Notes: generated by a model not told the origin, from the sequence alone. Shown: positions 46,482-59,930, numbered from the stretch's first letter. The stretch is DNA of 64,000 nucleotides from Liolophura sinensis (GCF_032854445.1 NC_088299.1:12519608-12583607), one strand, 5' to 3'. Made by a program: numbers and translations.

Positions 46482-49400
46482 CTGTGGGGAAAAAAGAAAA
46501 ACAAACATGATATTGATCTCCGAGGCTTTTGCCTCAAATTAAAAAAAATATTCATTTATTTTTTTTACCTTTATTTTTTTATAAAAGTTTAAAGCAGATC
46601 TCAAGGAATTTAAATATACATTTGCCGCCAGTTTGAAAGGAACGTAAAACAATAAACCACAAACCTCACATTGTCTGAAAGGTAAATTCCGTTACATCGG
46701 CTTACTTAAGAACCAAATAATAACATATAAATGCTAAAACTATTGTTAATTTTTGCTAGTTTTCTCATGCAATGATTTCTTAATTTTATACAACCGCATT
46801 ATTTATAATGGCGCATGTAACATGTGAATCTGCGATGCATGTTACAGGAAGTCTATACAATCAAGCATTAAAATATTAAGCACATTTTGCTGAGTAAAAA
46901 AGTTTCGTGAAACGAAGGTTCAGAACGACATGGGTGCCCTCAGAACAACGCCTCATAGATCGACTTAAGCTTGTTTGTAATTACTGGCATTTATTTTAAT
47001 TGTGATGTCAATAGAGCACAGCGACAAAATCCATCAATGGGCTCGACCAAAGAGCTCTAATTAAAATCTTCATGAGAATAATCTGAGAGTTAAATATAAG
47101 CAGTTTTTCTAATGTTAGTAAGAATTAAACTGACTACCTTTTTGGATGTAGCTATCAGGATACAAAATCTTGCAAATCCAAAAAAAAAAACTTTATGTTT
47201 GGTATCATAAGGAATTAACAGAAAAATATTATTCAGGGCAAAACCCACATAAGACACAACAGCTTCATATGTACAGGCAGAAAAATCCCTGGCTGCAATA
47301 TATTAATGCACGCCAAAGTTTGTTTTTTTTGTTTTGTGAACCAGACAACAGACTTGTGAAATAGAAAAAAAACCCTCCTTTATGTCACAGTTTTTTTATT
47401 CTTATCCCTTCGTCCAACAGGACTATTGGTACATGAAAGATAATTTTATTTGATAGCCTCTTTATAAAAGCTGACTGAATGTTGCGAAAGGGCAATTTGA
47501 AATAATTGGTATTCTCTGTAAATTCCATGCAATGCATTGCAGCCCGACGTTTATATGATTTCTGTTGTTCGAGACCCGACGGATACATAGCCACATATCT
47601 GTATCATACAGACAGCTGTGTGCCGTGGCTGCTGGCGAGGCTTAGCATTGGAAACACTTTGGGGTTCTCTCGGGGCAAATTGATTTTGTGACATTAATTT
47701 CCTGGCTTTTGGTGGAGGAGACGATAGGATATTGTATGCCTTTTTTCTGACGTGCAAACACGCCAGGCAGTCAGTAAAAAACTGTCTTTGGAGTTCAAAT
47801 GGCATCCACATTGAGTGAACTCACGTAGAGCAATCCGACTTCCAGACGGTCAGAAAAACGGGACACGAAGCCAATAAACCTATGACTTGGTTCAAATACT
47901 GATTGACTTCGATTGGAAAATTAAGTCCAACTGAAATAATCTTGTTTTTGCCAATAGCTCTGGGTTGACGTGGAAATTCGCCCTAAAAGACAAACACGAT
48001 ATTCGCCCATCAATACTTTACCCCAACAGGTTTGGTCGGGGAACAACGTGGTCCATGTTCCTGGGGGTGTACTTTATAGTGAGGAAGGCTTTTAGAACAG
48101 CGGTCCAATAACATGGGTAACTAATGTCTTTTCCCATTGACTGGACATTATCCTTTCCGGAATATTATCTTTCGCCGACAATGCTAGAGGCAAGCTTAGA
48201 AAAGCGTCACATCTACCAGGTCATTCCGATGAGAAATCGTTATGATCTATTATCTACTAAATAGTCCAGTTTGCATTTGACCAAATCCCTTTAGCTAAGA
48301 AGACTGCTCACTGAGTGCCCGTGGCACACATGAACAACTGCCATGGTCAGCATTGTAAATCTGCGTTTATGAGGTTGAAAACGGGTTTCCGTAAACATCA
48401 CAATTGCACCACAAGGAACTATTGTGATGTTAAAGCGTCTAACTAGCTACAGTGTCCTGAATAAAACTCTCTTGCTGAGTGGAAATATAGAATTATTCAA
48501 AACTAATTCTAACCTTCTGTTTGTGTTCTCTAATTGTCATGACTATCAAAGGATAGGATGTAGACATTTACACTGCGTACAGCAATCGTGGCCAGTCGCT
48601 GATTTTGTTACCATCTCCGTAAGGTGTGAGACTAAATTTCTTCTAGCACGAGACTTAAAGGGATCGATCGTGATTGGTTGGTATAAGAAGCAGGCATGCC
48701 TTGGCTATGCTTAAGGTGAATTTTAGGTATGGAAGATATAAGTTCAAGCGTTACCAATTCTTGAGGGTTTAACCCAGAAAACCCTATCTCTACTGTTAGC
48801 CAATCAGCGTAGATTTCTTTAACAGCCGCCACATGCTATATAGTTGTTTTATTTGACTGGGGTATAAAATTGGTTTCATACTTGATGATATCTAGATATT
48901 GTACTTTTGTTTGCTGGGGATCCATTGTGTTATTTATAGTGCTGCTTGACTGTAACGCCATGATGAAGACACCAGACATGATGCTCTAAGGATAACATGC
49001 ATAGTATAATGACACCGAACAGATCATTATTTGATCAATAGCTTTACACTGAGAGCCAAGCCAGAGGGACTAGGCTACGGTTCCAAGCCTCTTTGCGTTT
49101 TTTTTATTCGTGTGATTAGTTAGAAAATTAGTTAAAAATATTAACGGTTAAGTGTATAGTCTACATATATATATAGTCTATATATATATTGATTAAAAAA
49201 TTCGCCTACCGCAAAGCAAAGAAATGGTTCAACTTTCAACCGCCATAGACACACAAAAATATACTTTGGCACTATACAAAGCCGCCATTCGGAAAAGCGT
49301 TCTAATATGCATTCACACTAATGTCATGTTGCTATGCTTCAAACACAAATGTCGACTTTACAAGCATAGCCTTGCATTAATTATAAGCTACATAATATTT

Positions 49401-49736
49401 GGACTGCTTGTTAATCCTCAGTTGTGGTGGCTATATGTAGTTTGCCTGTGACCGATTGCACTCAGAGGGATTGAAATCTGATAAGGGCGCGCTATCAGGA
49501 AAGCTCATGGCGAAATCTGACAGATAATGGATACGTCTGTACTGGGCTGACAATACCTATGGCCCCCGGGCCATTATTCGTCGCGTGTGTCTGTCAGTGG
49601 AAGGTGACACGGAATGGTAATAAGCAACGCCGCACACCGTCCAATGACATGACCGCCGCAGCCCTATTTCCTGTATTGCATCAAGAAGATATTTCATTAC
49701 CCATTAATATTCTGGAAGGGAGATAATCACACTCAC
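46482..49736 (-). other. Intron of the TMEM47/PERP-like gene
   Basis: A 3.26-kb phase-1 intron bounded by GTGAGT (donor, 49736 downward) and CCCCACAG (acceptor, ending at 46482). It holds T- and A-rich tracts around 46535-46580, a short TA microsatellite around 49160-49190, and otherwise sequence with no recognised element or exon. The short open frames near 47.4-47.8 kb and 48.4-48.8 kb show no family motif. Confidence 0.8.
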
Positions 49737-49886
49737 CACACACGAGGAAAATTTCGCCTGATGAATGGAAATAATAGATTTTCTTTGGCAAAGGTGTCGT
49801 ACAAACGCCTAAGATGGAAAGTATGGAGGCCAAGAATCCGAAGGATGCGGCGAAGAGCATGAAACCAATCACAGCGTTCTGCCAAT
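49737..49886 (-). CDS. Penultimate coding exon of the TMEM47/PERP-like gene (TM2 and first half of TM3)
   Basis: A 150-nt exon on the minus strand between an acceptor (long T tract, then CTTCAG) and a GTGAGT donor. It starts inside a split codon (read as Asp if the previous exon ends in G) followed by WQNAVIGFMLF. That equals the D-W-Q that opens TM2 in TMEM47. TM2 is about AVIGFMLFAASFGFLASILS; then come a short cytosolic loop with paired lysines (PKKIYYFH) and the start of TM3 (GEIFLVC). It ends one base into an Ala codon, in phase 1, as the next exon requires. TM1 and the first extracellular loop, with its family W and C residues, must be in one or more upstream exons at higher coordinates. 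I could not identify them in 49887-64000, so they may lie outside the window. Hydropathy, both splice sites and phase agreement support the call. Confidence 0.85.
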
Positions 49887-50206
49887 CTGAAGAAAAAAAA
49901 AGATCAAAAGCGTGCAGAATTAATAAACCATTACATGCATGCTGTATGAACACAGCTAAACTCTTTGAAGGTGTGTCATTTATCAGAGGACCGATGAGGT
50001 GATTTGTTAACAGCAAACATCAAGATACCTAATTTGCATTAGAGCTGTATTATAAGCCTACACGTGGACAGAGCTAATTTTGAAAGATGGGCCGTCGGTG
50101 GCTTACGCTTGTTGTGAGGTACCACTTACATCATCACAGTGACGACCCTTTGCGACGTGACGCCGTCAATTACGGCACGGCAGGACCAATCCACCCAATT
50201 GATTGT

Positions 50207-50400
50207 TTTTTTTTTTTTTGATTGGTGTTTTACGCCGTACTCAAGAATATTTCACTTATACGACGGCGGCCAGCATTATGGTGGGTGGGAACCGGCCAGA
50301 GCCCGGGGAAAACCCACGACCATCCACAGGTTGCTGGCAGACCTTCTCACGTACGGCCGCCAGCATGAGCTGGACTTGAACTCACAACTCACAGTTTGGG
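50207..50400 (-). mobile_element. SINE-1 body with a pure poly-T junction, 5'-truncated
   Basis: A well-conserved body (TATACGACGGCGGCCAGCAT, GAACCGGCCAGAGCCC, GAGCTGGACTTGAACTCACA). The usual TTTA tail is replaced by a run of about 14 T, and the tRNA head is missing beyond the B box. Confidence 0.87.
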
Positions 50401-52184
50401 TGTGAAATAATGACATTCTGTCAGAAGAAGAATACTGCCATGTTAAAACTAGGCAAGGAACTCTACAGTGCAGTGGCGTTAAGAGGTCATTCTGCTCTGG
50501 GATGTCACTCTGTTGTAACGATGTCATTAAATAACTCCATACTGACTTGGACATTGTTGTCATTGAGATCAACTGTTGTCATTGAAATCAATGCTTAAAC
50601 TCATCCTGCATTAGGAAGTTTGCCTGGTAAACGTATTAATGTCAGCAATGTGACACTGGAACAATGGTATTATTAGCATAACAAATATCTCAGCAATACA
50701 CTAAACGGCACATTCACGTTAGGGTTCCACTGGTAGTCCAGAATGTATTTTTATTACAAACTCCACTTTACACATCCCAGAATTTTGACAGGAACGGGTT
50801 GATAGTATTTAGTTGTGACAGACAAACCCGGTGTATGACTCTCCTTGCGAGACAACATACACTGGTGTTACAACATACAGGTTCTTATCAAACATATATG
50901 AATGTATTTAACACAGTCCAGTAAGTGTTATTTCACAAAACGTTTGCGATCTACAAATCTGTTTCACCGAAACCACACAATCTTAAGCAATTAGGTATCG
51001 TGTTGGAACCAATGTTATCTAACGTCATTAATAAATGCTGCAAATAAAGTTTAGCGAGCCTTAAACGACACATGTGACATTATTTCTATAAAATACGAGA
51101 AATTCTGATCAAATATTGGCATTTATGTTTAATGCCACTTTTTCTATTTTTGCCACTGTTATTCGACGTCTATAATGGACAATATGATTTATTCTCTGCA
51201 ATGAGCACTATGCTTCTCAGATGTAACGTTAGGCATACGGGTTCTCTCTCTTGGGCACAGCGAGAAGGCGTTCAAATCAGTGTGGTTTTGGTAACATCTG
51301 TCCCATATTCCAGCACTATAACCTGAAAATTGAAAGAAAAGACAGTTGGAGTGAACATTTTAGGCAACAGACCCATCCCTCTTCCTGTAAACAACAATTC
51401 GTAGGCTGTGAAGTCTGAGTACTTGACTGAGGCTCAGTTCAAAGCAATGCAACCTTCCATGTCTATGCTTCAGAACCTCCCCCCCCCCCCGAAAAAAAAA
51501 GATATTCTTGCTCTTGGTACCTTGCTGACAATATTGCGTGCAAGTCCGAAGGAAAGTGCGTTTGTAACTTATCAAAGGGCGGTGGTTTACCTTTTGTATG
51601 CCGGTTACATCCATGAACTTTCTTCGAATACGGCATCAAATGCATATCAAATGCATAAATAAAATACAGGGATATTTCACTGTGCCATACTCTTACATAA
51701 CAAATGACAAAGGTAATGTTTTATAGATAAAAAAATATTGTCAACAGGCAGGGAGACACGAGGGTAATCTCCATCCGAAATCCTCGGTGTCCCCGCCAAC
51801 GAGGTCTGTCATTTCCCGCGCTTCTTAGACGCCATAGATTAAGCATTAAATGTCTAACAGTTTCAGTGTCACAAGCTGACAATTGAGCCATTATTATGGG
51901 ACCCTTCTCGAGGCACCTCCACGTCGTCTTCACGCACAGAGACACTTTTAACTGGAACACCCCTAGTTATTTCTATTGGCGATGGTTGGAGATCAGATTT
52001 GTATTATTTTATACGAAGTGTTTCTGCGTATGACATTTTACCTATGAACTGTAATTATTGTATAGCAGCTTAAGTTGTGTAACGTGTCTGGTATAATATC
52101 TAAACAACTGAGATTCAGGTACATACTGTGGTTAAAGTACGACTTTAACATTGTGGTATTCCATTCAGATACTGTGAAAAACCG
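50401..52184. other. No gene recognised
   Basis: Opposed frames at 51360-51662 lie around the C/A homopolymers. If the TMEM47-like gene extends upstream this may be intron. Confidence 0.45.
51478..51500. repeat. Adjacent homopolymers C(n)-G-A(n)
   Basis: A run of about 12 C, then GA(9). A likely length-variable or assembly-sensitive site. Confidence 0.9.
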
Positions 52185-52264
52185 TTTGTTTGTTTGTTTG
52201 ATTAGTGTTTTATGCCACACTCAAGAATATTTCACTTATACAACGGCGGATAGCATCATTGTGA
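52185..52264 (-). mobile_element. SINE-1 3' fragment
   Basis: A (GTTT)n tail, GATTAGTGTTTTATGCCACA, CTCAAGAATATTTCACTTAT, then ACAACGGCGGATAGCATCAT. It is truncated after the body start. Confidence 0.78.
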
Positions 52265-54694
52265 GCGTATCACACTTATTATGGCATGTTGTAATAAAAG
52301 ATAGATTATCAGTTATTTTCTTTGGTTACACTTGACCACTAAAACTTGTATCCGTACGTAAAAAGGCAGGTGAACAGACTTAATCTTATACAGCTGGTAA
52401 ACATCAACAAAACGATATAGCTTGATAATTTCATTCACAGGGATGCTTTTAAGCAACAGTTTTCAAATAATTAGTTAGTTTTTCAATTAACAAAATTTGT
52501 ATGAATTGTTTATATTCTTATTTTTATGATACAGGGCTTCCACTAAGAGTATTAGTCTTGAGCTATGTATTGCACTTCCTCATTAATGCTAAATCGGTTT
52601 TTCCAGATCGCGAACTTCTGCGATTGTATTGGAATACATTTCCAATACAAATGTATGTTTTCTTTTTAAACTCTGTGAACACAACAGTTACATACTTCGC
52701 TTCAGACACATCTTGAATACTGTTGTGCATGCTGTAGAAACCGATTAGAAGGTTTACGCCTGAAACACCAACTCTGTTTTGTACAGCATCACTGAAATTT
52801 GCTTGCTGCTTTTCTTTGCAAGTGATAAGCGCCCAATTTATTAGCGCATTTGTCATACAATTGCCTAACCACAAATACCCTTTTTGTTTAGATATTTGCA
52901 GCGTACATTGGTTGCAACTTGGGCTTATGGGTTATTTACCTGATATTCTCATATCTCTCTTCCTAAATCTTCCTAAATACAAAGAACTATTACCGAACAA
53001 GATTTATGATATCTTGAAGAACACATGTAGATAAAACAAGCATTTCCATCACCCATTATGAGCTCATACAGACGAAATAGAGCGAGGGCATGTCATGAAA
53101 TTTAAAGCCCTACACGTACTCGTGTATTAGCCCTACATATATTTTCTGCTGATGCTCGCAGAAAAATCGATAATGCTTAGTGTAGGTAATAAACTATTAA
53201 CATCTGCTTGTATTGCGAAGACAAAACACAAGCCCCAGACGCATTTCTCTGTCGTCATTAAATGATGTATGATCTACAAAACACATCGCCTAACAAACAT
53301 CGTCTGATCTCTGCCATTTCGCATTACGGCAAAAAACGTTAACTCATATCAAAGGCCAGCTGCTGTGAAGTTGAACTGTATTGCCATTTTTTTATCTACC
53401 TTGACGTGGTTTACCAAGCTATTAACCTTGATGAATATTGATTGATGTTAACCTGGTTGTAAAGTTTTCCTCTCATTCTAACGCACTTCTCAGTGAATTT
53501 CACCCCTGTTCTACAAAGTTCTCTAATGTTTTAGTTTTCTAATAGACTTTGCTATTGTGCTGTGTTTACTGAATGTACATGTACGATATCGAAGATCACC
53601 ACGATATGGGTGAGATACTGCCGATGTCGCGCTAAGCCATAATCATTCATACCGTATCGAAGAAAGATACTGAGGAATGATGGGATCTTGATGGGAAAAA
53701 AATCCCCCCAACTCCCACCGCTAAACTAAGGTGGAGGAATGAAAATGTTAAGTAAATGAATGGCATTAACTATAGCAGTTTTAAAACCCCATAAAATCTG
53801 ACGAAGGCTTCCATGGAAGAGCCATAATTTATACGACACAGGTTTAAGTTTGCTTACTTTTTTGGCCTTGAAACATTCGGCATATTTTGTGAAGAAGAAC
53901 AGCTTTTTTCACCAGAGATATTATTTGTAAATTTATTTCATTATATAGACTCATGTCACAGTTTTCTCTGAATAATGGGAATGAGGCTGCATGAAATGGC
54001 AGGATTGTATTGCGGCTGACTGGATCAATATGTACAGGTGCTTCGCATTATGAGTTCCGAATTAAATTAAGCTGGAAATTAATCAATAGATTATATGGAA
54101 ATTTTGATAGATCGATATCCAAGAATCGGGAATTGGTAATACAGTTGTGAAAAGCTTCCATCATCAGCTAGGCTTGACGTGCTAATGAGGTTACCGCTAC
54201 CAATAAATCAGCAGTGTCATTTGGCAGTGTACGAGTCAGAGAAGTGATTACAGAATACACAGTTAACTCTATCTGTCTTCTCTAATATCCGTCTGGTTTA
54301 CCATCCAACTACTATAACGGCGTAGTGTGTGTCTTCGGTGATTCGCTGAGCCATTTCGTGAAACTACCCTTGCCCTGCCATGATGTATGATAAAGTCGAA
54401 CTCAACTGACCGCCGGGTGTCGTCAGTTTTGTACCTTAACTTGCACCTGGGGATTATGATGGGCTAAACTAGCCAGAAAATTGTTTGGTAAAAGCGTTGT
54501 CTGAAGGCCCTGTTACGTTTGTGATAGTCCAGACCTGTATCAAGTACATCCGTCCTATGCCTGCCTCAAACCAAACACCCATATATTGTCATGAGCAAAC
54601 ACATTAAGTGCAGGATTGGCAAAGTCAACAATGCGTTAAATTTTTTTTTTACAACGTAATTAGAGTGTACGATCGTGCAGGTATCGATATATTA
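52265..54694. other. No feature recognised
   Basis: AT-rich; possible intron or upstream DNA of the TMEM47-like gene. No exon with TM1 and the family W/C residues found. Confidence 0.45.
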
Positions 54695-54885
54695 GGGACC
54701 AGCACATAAGACGTAGTTTTTATCGTGTCTGATTAACCACTGACCGATAAGATCGCAAGTTCGAATCCAGCTTCGACTGCAGCTTTCAGCTTTTTTTTTT
54801 CTTGCCCCCCTCCTTCCACGTCCACCCGATAAACCTAGCCCAGCCCTACAATAAAATATTTCTGAGAATGGCGTTAAACATAAAT
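54695..54885 (+). mobile_element. SINE-3-like element
   Basis: B box GCAAGTTCGAATCCAGCTTC, an internal poly-T run, CCCGATAAACCTAGCCCAGC, then AAAATATTTCTGAGAATGGC and GTTAAACATAAAT. The A-box region is degenerate. Confidence 0.62.
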
Positions 54886-56974
54886 TTAAAAATGTATACA
54901 TACAAGGGTATTTTACTGAAAAATGGATTCCAAAAATCTCAAAGAAACTGACATGTTTCAACATTTATTCGATTTTAGTTGTATGTTTCAAGTAGCGAGA
55001 CATAGGTTTTATCATATTTTTATTCCTATAGTATTTTATTCTATCCATCAGAGGAAATACAAACAAATAAAAATCTAAAGAGAAAGAAATGACAATATCA
55101 TCAACTAAATGTAGATAATTTAGATTACATCATCCGCTGTATCTGTGGAATGTGCATCTTTCATTTACTCGGTCTGTGAACTGTACGACATGGCAGTGTT
55201 AAATTAGCATACATTTAGTATCGATTATTTCCCTCTGCAAAAACCAATAGCTCTTCTCTCCTAATGGCAAATGCAAATTACTATTGCCTCAGAAAGCATC
55301 ATTTATAGAGTTAATATGATTAGAGAAGGACTATCAGCGTGCATTAGTACAAAGGTCCATTGATGAAGTGATCGAATAGTACTTGAAGCTAGGAACCATC
55401 ATTTCACTGATTACTGGTCCACCGATAGCTTTGAAAGTGAATGCCGTTAAGACTGTCAGTCAAACCAGTCTGACGCGAGCTGCTATTCGTAGTGAACGAA
55501 CATCTTCAACTACGAGAGAGGAAGGGCAGATGTACTAAGGCAACGGCAGCCGTAGATAGATAGATTCGAATTTACGCCTACTAGTACCAAACTAGTAGGC
55601 TGAACAAAGGCTCATGTGCACTGATACGAACGTCACTCAATTTCACCGTGATTTCCATCAGTCATATATGAAAGAGTCCATTTCTGGTAACTGCTAGCAG
55701 CAGGCTTTAAAGTAAAGGCCTTGGTCAATCAAAATTGTAAACGCTGAGGACCAAGGTATTAATAGACAGATTACACCTCAGGTTAGAATGTTCAGGATGC
55801 ATCTGCTTAAAAAGACCGTGTGTGACTAGAATATTTTACATGTTAAAGCTGCATTGAGAAACCGTGAGGTAAATAAATATCCTCACACGACCCATGCTAA
55901 ATAAAGATGGTCGACTTTAACCAATTGTTTATTGCACTACTATTTTGGTTTGAAAAAAAAACCATGCTTAAATGTAATGACCGCGCTTTTTATAACCTTG
56001 CCAGAGAGAGTGAGAGATCAAGGTTTCGGAAATACAACATGACCATTCTTCGCAATGGAGAAAACAGAACTTCTTGTCAAATCATAATATTCAAAATGCT
56101 TGTCCCTCACTCCGGATCTTGCTTAAAACGGTCTGAGAATTCATAGTGGTATCTACAGACTGACAAATCTAATCTTCTCTTCCAGCGTTGATTTTACAAC
56201 ACTTCCTAAGTTCAGGAAAATGATAAAATCTGTAGTTTTTAGCTTACCCCTGTAAGTTAAACATGAAGTGTTTCTCCACACAATTTAAGTTCATGATTAT
56301 AGTATTATAGTATAATCTAGCGGAAACAGGGTCGACAAGCACACTGGAAACAAAAAGCTTAGCCAGCTTCTCTACGCTGTGTGGCTGCCCATTTCACATG
56401 TATCATAGGCATCGTCCAGCCGAGGTCCATTAGACCTACAGCCTCTAACGTGTACAGGATTTAAGACAAATCTTAAAACCGTAATTATTGTTGGGTTTAA
56501 AAGCTCGAATCTATTGTCTTCTCACTTTGCCTGGAAGAAATGATTCAAACAAAATCATTTGTCGATATCTAAAAGGGCGTCAAATACTTAAATAATTGTG
56601 AAAATGTTATTTTTACTCTCAGGTCACAGTTCTTTCTATGAACACATAGTCGATACAGTGAACAATGGTGCAAATGTGTGAAGTCACAAAAGTGGTGGGT
56701 TGTCAACCCACTTAAGGGGGAAACGAAAACGATCATACCATAGCGTTCTTACTGTAGGTTGTAGTTCACCTGTAAATTGTACAGATCCGGACGTGCGGCA
56801 GTCTGCATAGGACTACTGATATTCTGATAGTATCGCAAGGAACCACCCACTCATACTGTTAATGTTGTATAAAACGTGGGAGGTCATCCAGTAATGTGTA
56901 GGTAGTGATGTTTTTTTTTTCTGGCTGTGCCTAATTTCTAAGACAAGTCGAAAAACATATTGAAGACCACATTT
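54886..56974. other. No gene recognised
   Basis: Only the 10-bp hairpin at 55.58 kb. Confidence 0.5.
55576..55600. repeat. Perfect 10-bp hairpin, 5-nt loop
   Basis: GCCTACTAGT (55576-55585), loop ACCAA, ACTAGTAGGC (55591-55600). No T-run follows it on either side. Confidence 0.85.
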
Positions 56975-57062
56975 ACCATTAACTATAATGCTGACTGCCT
57001 TATAAGTATAAGTAAAATATTCTTGAATGGGCGTAAAACACCACGCAAATAACTAAGTGAAT
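56975..57062 (+). mobile_element. SINE-1 3' fragment
   Basis: Forward: ATAATGCTGACTGCCTTATA, AAGTAAAATATTCTTGAATG, GGCGTAAAACACC, then a degenerate AAAT tail. Confidence 0.7.
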
Positions 57063-58404
57063 AATATTGTGTATACGGTAAATGATCTAAAATTTCGCCC
57101 AAAAGAAGAGCAATACTAGAGACCAAAAAGTGCGATAAAATGCTGCTTTTGGTGCTGAAAACTTACACCGTTTCAAGTAGGACATTATACCACCTTCAAC
57201 ACAAGCCCCAAAACACCTTGAAGTCATTTACATTTCGAAGACAGGAAAAAGTTGCAAAATTTGAAGTCATTTACCGCATTGGGGGTAAGAGAGCGTGGCT
57301 TTAGGTATCCACTACAAATGAGGGTTCATTAGACACAGCTATTGCTCACAAAGTACTATTATGAGTGTAGGAGCTTGTGCGATTCACGATCCTTAGTGAA
57401 TATAAAATGCATGGAGAGTAAATCCACAAGAGCAACGACATTGTGCCAGTTGGCAATTATCTGTAATCCATCCTCGAGTCAGTTTATGTTAGTTAGGTTT
57501 TTTTCTAACTGTTTACGTAAATCCTAAATTGCTATGCTCTGAATCAAACGATATAGTGCAACATGAACAACTTTATTTTAACACTTTGGAATGCATTCTT
57601 CGGCAGAGGAACGTTTACATGTAAGTCCTTTAATTTCAACCTTTACCTGAGAAATACACGTATATCTACCACCAGAACAATAAATACAAGTGTGAGGCCA
57701 GTATAATTTACCACATAAGTAATGTTGAAATAAGCCGTACACAAGCCACAGGAATCCTAGATCTTTACTGAATTTTCCCAATTATTATTTTTTTATTATT
57801 CCTAAAACAGTGTTCCTAATGGCAATAATAATCTCAGGAGTAAGCTTCAATTTAACAAACCTGAAACAAACAGTACAACATGACCGTATTTACATACTGG
57901 TATATGTGTACTTGAGCTTTGTACTAACACATGCTCGGATCCAACAATGGACTTCGCAAAGCCCTATTAAAGCTCCAGGTGCCGTTTCTAACCTCATCGA
58001 CAACTTACATACCAGCTTGGTACACGATTTAGATACTTATTTCACTCATTTGCCTAGAACATTCCTTGCGTCTTTTCCGTATAATTGAAAACCGTTAACC
58101 GGTTCATTTTGCATCATTTCGCCCTAATTTCGCAGTTCTTTGGTGGCTTGCGTTAAACGCTGTTTTGGGAACTTGCCTTGCGAATATTGACCTGGAACAT
58201 TCATTTCGGTTGAGGGCTGGTATACGTTTGGACGCATAGATGCTAACCTGGCCATGGGCAGGATAATTGTGTCTCACTGGTTGCGGGACCTTGATGACCT
58301 TGGTGACAAAGCCCGTGTGGTCGTTTGCTCCATCTCACGTTCGTCAAAGGGCACATTTTTCCAGCCAATTTCATGTGGAAAATCTGTATGTCAGCAACTT
58401 GCAT
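57063..58404. other. No feature recognised
   Basis: Short frames only. Confidence 0.5.
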
Positions 58405-58495
58405 AAGGTCGGTGGTTTACCCCCGATACGGTTTACTATACCCAGAAAACTTACATAAGATATTGCATAAGAAAAATATTCTTAAATATGATGCT
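58405..58495 (+). mobile_element. SINE-3 body fragment
   Basis: CATAAGGTCGGTGGTTTACC, then CCCGATACGGTTTACTATAC and AAGAAAAATATTCTTAAATA. It matches the SINE-3 body after the head. Confidence 0.5.
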
Positions 58496-59274
58496 GAGCA
58501 ATATAATTCGACTTTACCTATGCTAAAAATGTGAGACGTAGTTTACGCGTGTCCATTCTGTATTACATTGGCTTTGAAAATGTCAAAAACCAATACATGT
58601 AAGCGATTTTCTTTCAAAGAAAGCGTAAGCAAACTTGGTTCAAGTATGAATCAGGAACTCGAAAATTGCTTAAAAACTCAAAACACTAGCTAATTAAGAA
58701 ACCGTTATCATTTCCATATTTTATTTTCCTACCTGTGAAGACGGTCTCTAATGAATCACGTTTTTGGCTTTGTATATTGTATTTTGTGTTCAACACGAGC
58801 AAAACGCCATCACAAACGCGTGAATTCAACGCCTTCACGATGGGATTGCTGTGTTCCGATGCAATTATTTTCCAGAGCGATGATGTGATGTTATACAATC
58901 AGCCTGATATCAGTGGCCAACCGGGAGTAAAATGTACTGATATACATCAGTTTATTGATTTTTGTCGCACAGCCATAAACGACCCTCGTGCTAAACTATC
59001 GAGATGGTTCCCCTGAACCGGAGATGCTTTGTATGGGTGGAGCATTTAAACGAACCAGTGTAAATACTGTTCAGCGGATCTTACTTCATGTTATTAGTGA
59101 CATTTCAGAAAAACACGCCCAGCAGGGCAACATTTTGGAACCGAATATAGCATCAGCACTTCATCAAGATGGTTATTATTGGCATCACGTGACATTCCAA
59201 CACCTCTACTAGTTCACCATAATGCAGCTGTTCAAACTGTGAATATAGTTATTGGGGCCACGCATTTGAAAACT
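58496..59274. other. No gene established
   Basis: Contains overlapping frames at 58735-59016 (plus) and 58898-58686 (minus). The minus one ends at a plausible donor (ACAG followed by GTAGGA) but has no family resemblance. Confidence 0.4.
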
Positions 59275-59930
59275 CTGTTTTTGTGTGGTATCGTGCGCGT
59301 GTCACATTTGCTGCCACCTTGTGTGGTACCGTGCGCGTACCACATTTGCTTCCACCTTTGTGTGGTAGCATGTATGTGCCACATTTGCTTTCGTCTTTGT
59401 GCCGTACCGTGTATGTGCCACAGTTGCTTCCGTCTTTGTGCGGTACCGTGTATGTACTACATTTGTTTCCACCTTTGTGTGGTACCGTGCATGTGCCACA
59501 GTTGCTTCCACCTTTGTGTGGTAACGTGCATGTGCTACATTTGATTCCGTCTTTGTGTGGTACCGTGTATGTGCCCCATTTGCTTCCGTCTTTGTGTTGT
59601 ACCGTGCATATGCCACATTTGCTTCCGTCGTTGTGCGGTGCTGTGCATGTGCCACATTTGCTTCCACTTTAGTGCGGTACCGTGTATGTACCGCATTTGC
59701 TTCCGTCTTTGTGTGGTACCGTGTATGTGCCTCATTTGCTTCCGTCTTTGTGTGGTACCGCGTATGTGCCACATTTGCTTCCGTCATTGTGCGGTACCGT
59801 GTATGTGTCACATTTGCTTCCGTCTTTGTGTGGTACCCTGCATGTGCCACATTTGCTTCCACCTTTGTGCAGTACCGTGTATGTGCCACATTTGCTTCCA
59901 CCGTTATGCGGTACAGCGAATTTCAATATT
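59275..59930. repeat. 39-bp minisatellite, about 16 units, open in several frames
   Basis: The unit is CCACATTTGCTTCCGTCTTT then GTGTGGTACCGTGTATGTG. Since 39 is 13 codons, frames stay open on both strands: minus 59901-59302 (199 codons, TEANVAHTRYRTK-type 13-mers) and plus frames with MCHICFRLCVVPC-type 13-mers. Nothing but the array supports a protein. Confidence 0.93.

Noticed and set aside
58686-58898. First exon of the TMEM47-like gene (minus strand, phase-1 donor ACAG/GTAGGA)
   Set aside because: Phase fits, but there is no TM1, no family W/C pattern, and a stop just upstream.
59302-59901. 199-codon repeat protein gene on the minus strand
   Set aside because: The frame is open only because the unit is 39 bp. 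Other frames are equally open, and there is no signal peptide, domain or splice signal.
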